From contig NZ_JAIWNB010000020.1 in the NCBI RefSeq assembly GCF_020215705.1, forward strand, positions 1-64,000: 64,000 nucleotides of DNA, given 5' to 3'. The translations under genes and the position numbers were made by a program. Under the pieces are notes generated by a model that was not told the DNA's origin, ran no database searches, and saw only the letters and a list, made by a program, of their open reading frames with translations. The DNA comes from Nonomuraea aurantiaca (GTDB taxonomy: Bacteria; Actinomycetota; Actinomycetes; Streptosporangiales; Streptosporangiaceae). This document shows positions 57,924-64,000 of the stretch, piece after piece (positions within the stretch are counted from its first letter, which is position 1; each line of letters starts with the position of its first letter).

Positions 57924-58355
57924 TCAGGCGCCCGCGTACACCCGGTGGACGAATTCGACCAGCTGGTCGTCGGGCAGGTGCCTGGCCAGGTCGGCCTCGG
58001 TGATCATGCCGATGACCCGCATGTCCGACATCACCGGCAGCCGCTTGATCTGGTGCTCCTCCATGAGCTGGAGGGCCTCCTCGACCGTGGCGTCGGCCGG
58101 CACCGAGACCAGCCCGACCACCAGGTCGCCCGCCCGCATGGCCGACGGATCACGGCCCTCGGCCACGCACTTGAGCACGATGTCGCGGTCGGTGATGATC
58201 CCGGTCACGCGGTCGTCCACGCAGACCGGCAGTGCCCCGACGTGGCTGTCACGCATCATCTGCGCGGCCCGGTCGAGCGTCTCGTGGGCGGGGATGCACT
58301 CCGCGCCCCGGCTCATCAGGTCGCGCGCGGTCTGGTGCGGATGTCCGTGAGTCAT
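57924..58355 (-). CDS. Two-CBS-domain protein
   Basis: A 143-residue protein made of two CBS motifs: DLMSRGAECIPAHETLDRAAQMMRD...ALPVCVDDRVTGIITDRDI and VSVPADATVEEALQLMEEHQIKRLPVMSDMRVIGMITEADLA. CBS pairs bind adenine nucleotides and report energy state; this short stand-alone type (hypoxic-response/Hrp1-like) is common in actinobacteria. The ATG has GGGGAAG just upstream. It is separated by 80 bp from the TusA gene, both on the minus strand. Confidence 0.92.
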   Translation of the reverse strand: MTHGHPHQTARDLMSRGAECIPAHETLDRAAQMMRDSHVGALPVCVDDRVTGIITDRDIVLKCVAEGRDPSAMRAGDLVVGLVSVPADATVEEALQLMEEHQIKRLPVMSDMRVIGMITEADLARHLPDDQLVEFVHRVYAGA

Positions 58356-58436
58356 GTCTTCCCCCCGGAAGTCGATGGTCTGACCCGAGGGGGTTCCTAC
58401 CCATTTTGGGATGCTCTGCGCCGTACGTACGAAATG

Positions 58437-58682
58437 TCAGTAATTGCGGCGTACGTGGATGGACCAGCCGCCCTGCGGCAGCTCGTAGGAGCCCACGTGG
58501 CGGTGGGACTTCAGGCGGCACCATGCGGGGACGTCCGTGAACGCGGCCGGATCGTCGGCCAGGACGGCTATCACGGCGTTGAGCGGGACGTAGTTGATCT
58601 GCTCGGCGAGCATGATGATCGGGATCGGGCACTTCTTCCCGAGCGCGTCGATCGTCAACGCCGGCTGAATAACCTCGGTCAT
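58437..58682 (-). CDS. tusA: TusA-type sulfur carrier
   Basis: An 81-residue protein with the TusA signature DALGKKCPIPIIMLAEQIN, where the CPxP Cys carries the persulfide. It takes sulfur from a cysteine desulfurase for thiolation of tRNA or other acceptors. Its ATG overlaps the stop of the desulfurase gene (ATGA at 58679-58682), so sulfur donor and carrier are made together. The tail DVPAWCRLKSHRHVGSYELPQGGWSIHV is longer than the E. coli protein and adds a second Cys. Confidence 0.9.
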   Translation of the reverse strand: MTEVIQPALTIDALGKKCPIPIIMLAEQINYVPLNAVIAVLADDPAAFTDVPAWCRLKSHRHVGSYELPQGGWSIHVRRNY

Positions 58683-59821
58683 GCGACTCCTGCGTCCTGC
58701 CGGATTCGGTGCACCACATCGGGCAGCACGGCGAGGAACCTGTCGACCTCGGCCGCGGAAGCGCCCCTGGGCAGTGACACCCGGACATTCCCATGCGTGA
58801 GCACGCCCATGGCTTCCAGAACGTGCGATGGACGAAGCGTACTAGCGGTGCACGAACTCCCGGACGATACTGCGAATCCGGCCTTGTCCAGCTCGGTGAG
58901 CAGGACCTCCCCGTCGACGTAGAGGCAGGAGAACGTCACGATGTGGGGCGCCCGCTCGACCGGGTCGCCGATCACCTCCACGTCGGGCACGATCTCCGGC
59001 ACGGTCCGCCGGATCTTGTCGACGAGCGCCGAGAGCCGGTCACGTTCGCGCGCCGCCTCTGCGGTCATCGCGCGCAGCGCGGCCGCGGCGGCGACGATGC
59101 CCGGCACGTTCTCGAACCCGGGGACCCGGCGCCGCTCGCGCTCGTCCTCCGGCAGGAACGACCTGAACCGCGTGCCCTTGCGCACCGCCAGCACCCCCAC
59201 CCCGGCCGGACCGCCCCACTTGTGGGCGCTGGCCGTCAGCACCGACCAGCCCTCCGGGATCGGCAGCCGCCCGGCCGTCTGCGCGGCGTCGACCAGCAGC
59301 GGGACGCCGTGCTCCCGGCAGGCCGCGGCCACCTCGGCCACCGGCTGGAGCGTGCCGACCTCGTGGTTGGCCGTCTGCAGGCAGGCCAGGCCCGTGTCGG
59401 GCCCGGCGACGGCGGCCGTGAAGGCGGCCGGGTCGACGCGTCCGCGCAGATCCACCCCCACGATCTCCACCGTGCCGCCGCCGCGTTCGTGCAGGCTGGC
59501 GGCGTGCAGCACGCTGGAGTGCTCGACCGCGCTCGTCACCAGATGCCGCCCCGCCCTCCGCCTGCCGTGTAGGGTGCCGAGCACGCCGAGATGCACGGCC
59601 TGCGTGCCCGAAGAGGTGAACGACACCTCGTCCGGGCGCGCGCCGAGCGCCTCGGCCACTTCCGTACGGGCCTGCTCCAGCAGCAGGTGCGCACGGCGGG
59701 CCTGGCCGTACAACCTCGCGGGGTCGGCCCAGCCGACATCGATCGCCGCCAGGAGCGCCTCGCGGGCCTGGGGGTGGAGCGGCTCGGTCGAGGCCGCGTC
59801 AAAGTACGCCACGAGACCCAT
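58679..59821 (-). CDS. Cysteine desulfurase (NifS/IscS-like)
   Basis: A 380-residue PLP enzyme that takes sulfur from cysteine. The aminotransferase class V features are YFDAASTEPLHPQAREAL, TANHEVGTLQPV, LLVDAAQTAG, the PLP Lys in TASAHKWGGPAGVGVL and the catalytic Cys loop SSGSSCTASTLRPSHVL. The long SGSSC form fits group I (IscS/NifS). It is coupled to TusA. Divergent from ctaC; the shared 141-bp gap holds promoters of both. Confidence 0.93.
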   Translation of the reverse strand: MGLVAYFDAASTEPLHPQAREALLAAIDVGWADPARLYGQARRAHLLLEQARTEVAEALGARPDEVSFTSSGTQAVHLGVLGTLHGRRRAGRHLVTSAVEHSSVLHAASLHERGGGTVEIVGVDLRGRVDPAAFTAAVAGPDTGLACLQTANHEVGTLQPVAEVAAACREHGVPLLVDAAQTAGRLPIPEGWSVLTASAHKWGGPAGVGVLAVRKGTRFRSFLPEDERERRRVPGFENVPGIVAAAAALRAMTAEAARERDRLSALVDKIRRTVPEIVPDVEVIGDPVERAPHIVTFSCLYVDGEVLLTELDKAGFAVSSGSSCTASTLRPSHVLEAMGVLTHGNVRVSLPRGASAAEVDRFLAVLPDVVHRIRQDAGVA

Positions 59822-59920
59822 CGTCCCACTTGCCTTCCCCCATCGAGGGGGCGCGCGGGAGGGCGGGGCTCTTGCACGCTAATGTGTCTGCAATCAGCTG
59901 TGCTTTTAGACATACGAGCG

Positions 59921-59938
59921 CCCAGGAGGACTCCTGGG
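59921..59938 (+). promoter_or_regulatory. Stem-loop in the ctaC leader
   Basis: CCCAGGAG and CTCCTGGG form an 8-bp perfect stem around GA, 25 bp before the ctaC GTG. It may shield or present the start region, or be part of a regulator site. No ligand class is recognised. Confidence 0.45.
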
Positions 59939-59962
59939 CTTCATCTGTGGGGTAGGCGATCC

Positions 59963-60790
59963 GTGAGTCCGACTCGCCGTTCGACACGGCGTTCGTTGGC
60001 CCGGCGCAGAGTGCCGCGAGCCGCCGCTTTGGCGTTGCTGCTGGCCTCCGCTACGGCGTGTGCTAATGACGTTCCCAAGGCCGATTGGTCCAAGGGTCTG
60101 CTTCCTGAGCACATCACCAGCCAGGGCGACATCGTCCAGAATCTTTGGAACGGGGCCTGGGTCGCCGCACTCGCCACGGGCGCCGTGGTCATCGTCCTGA
60201 TCATCTGGGCGTGTTTGTTCCATGTGAAGCGCAAGGCCAAGGCCGAGCTCCCGCCGCAGGTGCGTTACAACCTGCCGATCGAGATGCTCTACACCTTGAT
60301 CCCGCTGGTCATGGTGTCGGTGTTCTTCTTCTTCACCGCGCGTGACAGCCGGGATCTGCAGGCGCTGTCCGGCCACCCTGACGTCAAGGTCAAGGTGGAG
60401 GCGTTCCAGTGGAGCTGGCGGTTCACCACGACGCTCAACGGCAAGACGTTGAAGCCGGTCGTGGGCCAGCCCGTGAGCGACTACAAGTCGGGCCCGCAGC
60501 TCGTGCTGCCCGTGGGCAAGACGGTGGAGTTCGAGCTGGAGTCGCCCGACGTCATCCACTCCTTCTGGGTGCCGGCGTTCCTGTTCAAGCGTGACGTCAT
60601 CCCGGGGCTGCCCAAGGACAACAAGGGCCGTTTCTTCGAGATCAAGACGCTCGACAAGCCCGGCGTCTACGCGGGCCGCTGCGCCGAGCTGTGCGGCGTC
60701 GACCACAGCCGGATGCTCTTCTCGGTGAAGCTCGTCAAGCAGGCTGAGTACGACCAGTACATCGCGACTCAGGCTGGGAGCGCTCAGTGA
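59963..60790 (+). CDS. ctaC: Cytochrome c oxidase subunit II, lipoprotein type
   Basis: A 275-residue subunit. A basic N-terminus and hydrophobic run end in ASATAC with lipidated Cys33. Two helices follow (about 62-83 and 106-126), then the CuA domain: EAFQWSWRF aromatic loop and the ligands in CAELCGVDHSRM near residue 240. It takes electrons from the cytochrome bc complex (actinobacteria use a fused supercomplex) to CtaD. GTG start; the stop overlaps the ctaD GTG (GTGA). Confidence 0.96.
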   Translation: MSPTRRSTRRSLARRRVPRAAALALLLASATACANDVPKADWSKGLLPEHITSQGDIVQNLWNGAWVAALATGAVVIVLIIWACLFHVKRKAKAELPPQVRYNLPIEMLYTLIPLVMVSVFFFFTARDSRDLQALSGHPDVKVKVEAFQWSWRFTTTLNGKTLKPVVGQPVSDYKSGPQLVLPVGKTVEFELESPDVIHSFWVPAFLFKRDVIPGLPKDNKGRFFEIKTLDKPGVYAGRCAELCGVDHSRMLFSVKLVKQAEYDQYIATQAGSAQ

Positions 60791-62448
60791 CCGCCATCCA
60801 AGAGCCAATCTCGACGACCCCGAGGCGCGCTGCCAAGGGCGCGGTGGTCGTGAAGTGGCTGTCCAGCACCGACCACAAGATCATCGGTCACCTCTATCTG
60901 ATCACGTCGTTCGCCTTCTTCCTGATCGGCGGCGTCATGGCGCTGATCATGCGGGCCGAGCTGGCGCAGCCGGCGCTGCAGTTCGTCAGCAACGAGCAGT
61001 TCAACCAGCTGTTCACCATGCACGGCACGATCATGCTGCTGATGTTCGCGACGCCGCTGTTCGCCGGGTTCGCCAACGAGCTGATGCCGCTGCAGATCGG
61101 CGCGCCCGACGTGGCCTTCCCCCGGCTGAACATGGTGAGCTACTGGCTCTACCTGTTCGGCAGCATCATCGCGGTGTCGGGCTTCTTCACGCCCAACGGC
61201 GCGGCCTCCTTCGGCTGGTTCGCCTACACGCCGCTGTCGACCGCGATCAGCTCGCCGGGCATGGGCGGTGACCTGTGGATCATGGGTCTGGCGCTGTCCG
61301 GCCTGGGGACGATCCTCGGCTCGGTCAACTTCATCACCACGATCATCTGCATGCGCGCGCCGGGCATGACCATGTTCCGCATGCCGATCTTCACCTGGAA
61401 CATCCTGCTGACCAGCATGCTCGTGCTGATGGCCTTCCCGGTGCTGGCCGCCGCGCTGCTGGCCCTGGAGGCCGACCGCAAGCTCGGCACCCACATCTTC
61501 ACCCCGGAGAACGGAGGGGCGCTGCTGTGGCAGCACCTGTTCTGGTTCTTCGGCCATCCGGAGGTCTACATCATCGCGCTGCCGTTCTTCGGCATCGTGA
61601 GTGAGATCTTCCCGGTGTTCAGCCGCAAGCCGATCTTCGGCTACATCAGCCTCGTGGCCGCGACGATCTCGATCGCCGGCCTGTCGATCACGGTCTGGGC
61701 GCACCACATGTTCCCGACCGGGCAGGTGTTGCTGCCGTTCTTCTCGTTCATGACGTTCCTCATCGCGGTGCCGACGGGCGTGAAGTTCTTCAACTGGATC
61801 GGCACGATGTGGCGTGGGCATCTCACGTTCGAGTCGCCGATGCTGTTCTCGATCGGCTTCCTGATCACCTTCCTGCTGGGCGGCCTGACCGGCGTCATCC
61901 TGGCCTCGCCGCCGCTCGACTTCCAGATCAGCGACACCTACTTCGTCGTGGCGCACTTCCACTACGTGGTGTTCGGCACGGTGGTGTTCGCGATGTTCGC
62001 GGGCTTCTACTTCTGGTGGCCCAAGTTCACCGGCAAGATGCTCGACGACAAGCTCGGCAAGGTGCAGTTCTGGCTGCTGTTCATCGGCTTCCACGCGACG
62101 TTCCTGATCCAGCACTGGCTCGGCGTCGTCGGCTTCCCGCGCCGCTACGCCGACTACAGCCCCGCCGACGGCTTCACCGACCTGAACTTGATCTCGTCGG
62201 TCGGCGCGTTCGTGCTCGGCCTGTCGGTGCTGCCGTTCTTCTACAACGTCTGGAAGACCGCGCGCAGCGCGCCCAAGGTCACGGTCGACGACCCGTGGGG
62301 CTACGGCAACTCGCTCGAATGGGCGACCTCCTGCCCGCCGCCGCGGCACAACTTCAGCATGCTGCCGCGGATCCGGTCCGAGCGTCCCGCGTTCGACCTG
62401 CACTACCCGCACGTGTCCGCCAAGACGCCCCAGGAGGTCGAGGCCTGA
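60787..62448 (+). CDS. ctaD: Cytochrome c oxidase subunit I (aa3 type)
   Basis: A 553-residue membrane subunit with about twelve helices. Low-spin haem His in FTMHGTIMLLMF; CuB/Tyr region WFFGHPEVYIIALPFFG with the His-Tyr pair; HHMFPTG with two CuB His; and the haem a3/a His pair in VVAHFHYVVFG. Reduces O2 to water with proton pumping. Its stop overlaps the ctaF ATG (TGATG). Confidence 0.98.
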   Translation: MTAIQEPISTTPRRAAKGAVVVKWLSSTDHKIIGHLYLITSFAFFLIGGVMALIMRAELAQPALQFVSNEQFNQLFTMHGTIMLLMFATPLFAGFANELMPLQIGAPDVAFPRLNMVSYWLYLFGSIIAVSGFFTPNGAASFGWFAYTPLSTAISSPGMGGDLWIMGLALSGLGTILGSVNFITTIICMRAPGMTMFRMPIFTWNILLTSMLVLMAFPVLAAALLALEADRKLGTHIFTPENGGALLWQHLFWFFGHPEVYIIALPFFGIVSEIFPVFSRKPIFGYISLVAATISIAGLSITVWAHHMFPTGQVLLPFFSFMTFLIAVPTGVKFFNWIGTMWRGHLTFESPMLFSIGFLITFLLGGLTGVILASPPLDFQISDTYFVVAHFHYVVFGTVVFAMFAGFYFWWPKFTGKMLDDKLGKVQFWLLFIGFHATFLIQHWLGVVGFPRRYADYSPADGFTDLNLISSVGAFVLGLSVLPFFYNVWKTARSAPKVTVDDPWGYGNSLEWATSCPPPRHNFSMLPRIRSERPAFDLHYPHVSAKTPQEVEA

Positions 62449-62861
62449 TGAAGGTACAGGGTTGGCTGTTCCTGCTGTGCGGCCTGTTCTTCGCCGGCGT
62501 GGACGTCGCTTACTGGTTCTGGACCAAGGCGGACACCGGTCACGGCGAGCCGGTCGGCACCACGGCCATGGCCATCTCGGTCGGCTTCGCGTTCATGATC
62601 GGCTACTACCTGATGTTCACGGCGCGGCGCATCGGCGACCAGCCCGAGGACAACAAGCAGGCCGAGATCAGCGACGGCGCCGGTGAGATCGGGTTCTTCA
62701 GCCCGAGCAGCTGGTGGCCGCTGTTCCTCTGCCTGGCGGCGGCGTTCGCGTTCGCCGGGTTCGTGATCGGGTTCTGGATGTTCCTGATCGGCGTGTTCCT
62801 GATCATCATGGCCATGATCGGATTCGTGTTCCAGTACTACCGGGGTAACTTCTCGCACTGA
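62448..62861 (+). CDS. ctaF: Cytochrome c oxidase subunit IV
   Basis: A 137-residue membrane protein with four helices: GWLFLLCGLFFAGVDVAYWF, MAISVGFAFMIGYYLMF, LFLCLAAAFAFAGFVIGFW and the closing LIIMAMIGFVFQYY, with the conserved loop GEIGFFSPSSWWPL. This is the actinobacterial CtaF subunit of the aa3 oxidase. It ends before a clear terminator, so ctaC-ctaD-ctaF form a complete transcript; ctaE (subunit III) is elsewhere, as usual in actinobacteria. Confidence 0.95.
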   Translation: MKVQGWLFLLCGLFFAGVDVAYWFWTKADTGHGEPVGTTAMAISVGFAFMIGYYLMFTARRIGDQPEDNKQAEISDGAGEIGFFSPSSWWPLFLCLAAAFAFAGFVIGFWMFLIGVFLIIMAMIGFVFQYYRGNFSH

Positions 62862-62875
62862 CCGCGAGGCTTTCG

Positions 62876-62912
62876 GCGGGTGTCCTCTTCTGGGAGAGGA
62901 CGCCCGCTTTTT
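62876..62912 (+). terminator. Terminator of the cta operon
   Basis: GCGGGTGTCCTCT (62876-62888) pairs with AGAGGACGCCCGC (62895-62907), one G-U pair, 6-nt loop, followed by TTTTT. It lies 15 bp past the ctaF stop. Confidence 0.92.
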
Positions 62913-63002
62913 GTTGTTCTTTGCCGGTGCACGGATGTGACGAATCGAGCACTCAGGGTAACAAGTGAGGGGAATGGATCGATCTCGGACGGGGGAGTGC
63001 AC

Positions 63003-64000
63003 GTGGGGCGCTTGGCTCATGGATCCGCCGGGCTGCTGGCCCTGGCCCTGCTGACGTCGTGCTCGGGGACCCAGACCGTCCCTTCAGGAAGCGCCGGGGC
63101 GACCGGTGCCGGTGGGGGTGCCGCCGCCGGTCAGACCGCCGCGGTCGGTGCGGGAGCGGCGAAGCCGGCGGTGGCGGCCACCGTGGTGGTGAATCCACTC
63201 GACAAAGCCGGAAATATCCCGACTGACCAGACCGTAGTCGTCGCCGCCCAGTCCGGCACCCTCAAGAGCGTCCGGATCCAGGGCGGCGGCAAGGCGGGCG
63301 GACTGCCGGGCGTGCTCAGCGCCGACGGCACCGCCTGGCGCAGCACCCGTACCGCCAGGCCGGGCACCACGTACACGATCACCACGCTCGCCACTGGAAC
63401 CGACGGCAAGCCGATCGAGACCACCAGCACCTTCTCGACGGTCAAGGCGACCAAGACCTTCGACATCGAGACGGTGACGCCGAACCGGTACGACACCGGC
63501 CTGACGGTCGGCGTCGGCATGCCGGTCATGATCACGTTCGACCAGCCGATCACCGACCGGGTGGCGGTCGAGCGCAATCTCCTCATCCACAGCTCGAAGC
63601 CGGTCGAGGGCGCCTGGCACTGGTTCGACGACCGGCACGTGGACTTCCGGCCGCTGCACTACTGGCCGGCGCACACCGACGTCCGCCTGGAGGCCCACCT
63701 GGCCGGCGTACGCGGGGCCGAAGGCGTGTACGGCAAGCGCGACTTCGCCTTCGACTTCAAGATCGGCCGTTCGCAGATCACCAAGGGCAGCACCGACGTC
63801 CACGTGCTGACGGTCCGCCGCGACGGCAAGAAGATCCGCACCATGCCGATGAGCGCCGGCCAGGGCGGGGACTGGAAGTACTACACGACCTCCGGCATCC
63901 ACCTGGCCATGTCCAGGGAACCGGTGACCGTCATGACCTCGCCGGGCATCGGGCCCGGGTCGGCGGGCTACTACCAGATGACCGTCTACAACACCGTGCG
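63003..64000 (+). CDS. L,D-transpeptidase lipoprotein with Ig-like domains (partial)
   Basis: The frame is open from GTG 63003 to the window end (332 codons). GGGGGAG sits five bases before the start. The signal peptide ends in lipobox ALLTSC with Cys20. An Ala/Gly spacer is followed by two Ig-like domains: VVVNPLDKAGNIPTDQTVVV, TARPGTTYTITTLATGTDGK and then FDIETVTPNRYDTGLTVGVGMPVMITFD, HWFDDRHVDFRPLHYWPAHTDV. The end VHVLTVRRDGKKIRTMPMSAG is the beginning of the YkuD catalytic domain; its SHGC-type Cys lies beyond the window. It makes 3-3 peptidoglycan cross-links outside the membrane. Confidence 0.93.
   Translation, partial: MGRLAHGSAGLLALALLTSCSGTQTVPSGSAGATGAGGGAAAGQTAAVGAGAAKPAVAATVVVNPLDKAGNIPTDQTVVVAAQSGTLKSVRIQGGGKAGGLPGVLSADGTAWRSTRTARPGTTYTITTLATGTDGKPIETTSTFSTVKATKTFDIETVTPNRYDTGLTVGVGMPVMITFDQPITDRVAVERNLLIHSSKPVEGAWHWFDDRHVDFRPLHYWPAHTDVRLEAHLAGVRGAEGVYGKRDFAFDFKIGRSQITKGSTDVHVLTVRRDGKKIRTMPMSAGQGGDWKYYTTSGIHLAMSREPVTVMTSPGIGPGSAGYYQMTVYNTV

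Noticed and set aside
1..64000. A prophage, CRISPR-Cas or biosynthetic gene cluster
   Set aside because: No integrase, capsid, terminase, Cas, PKS or NRPS signature was found; the accessory parts are small cassettes and relics.

Overview
The window is GC-rich, densely coding DNA with frequent GTG starts, many 1-4 nt gene overlaps and two clear actinobacterial control signals (a GlnR double box before glnA, a c-di-AMP riboswitch before a cell-wall hydrolase). The conserved core (glnA, lipA-lipB, sucB-lpdA, pepA, cobS/cobU, the PspA-PspAA-HtpX-PspAB set, nadA, erpA, an adenosine-kinase-like gene, ctaC-ctaD-ctaF) points to a chromosome of a high-GC actinomycete, plausibly Streptosporangiales (Nonomuraea-like); the genus is inference. 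No rRNA, tRNA or CRISPR array was seen.

Layout. 0-2.4 kb: an ECF41-type sigma factor with an NAD(P)-binding reductase and a small membrane protein, flanked by two copies of the glnA 3' end. 2.4-5.5 kb: glnA with its GlnR operator, a membrane-anchored protein and an RDD protein. 5.5-11.6 kb: a secreted GH92 mannosidase behind twin palindromic operators, then a TetR gene and a frameshifted TIM-barrel-like gene. 11.6-17.9 kb: methyltransferase, DUF4191, lipA, a membrane protein, lipB, an S51 peptidase and a TIGR01777 epimerase, all on the minus strand. 17.9-22.1 kb: an eroding accessory zone (Phd antitoxin with a deleted toxin, RibD-like reductase, divergent TetR/hydrolase pair, P-loop fragment).

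22.1-28.8 kb: a minus-strand sugar operon (ROK repressor, solute-binding lipoprotein, two permeases, GH4 glycosidase, BadF-type kinase) without its own ATPase. 28.9-30.5 kb: LysE exporter and a CHAP hydrolase under a c-di-AMP riboswitch. 30.8-34.6 kb: three exported or anchored proteins (beta-propeller, anchored protein, zinc peptidase) flanked by two copies of the 3' end of a lost sigma-factor gene. 34.9-40.9 kb: a TPR regulator lacking its DNA-binding domain, then sucB-lpdA and pepA, then a YtrA-type GntR gene with a stop-interrupted partner. 40.9-44.8 kb: cobS, an ABC ATPase and cobU, separated by short repeats.

44.9-54.9 kb: small conserved protein, aldo/keto reductase, anchored SMI1/KNR4 protein, DUF3043, the PspA envelope-stress operon, a membrane-hydrolase fusion, a receptor-type Ser/Thr kinase and a SIMPL protein. 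55-64 kb: nadA (palindromic operator), an erpA-like Fe-S carrier, PfkB kinase, CBS protein, TusA with a cysteine desulfurase, the aa3 oxidase genes ctaC-ctaD-ctaF, and a truncated L,D-transpeptidase lipoprotein at the edge. Sulfur/Fe-S delivery and respiration genes cluster together at this end.
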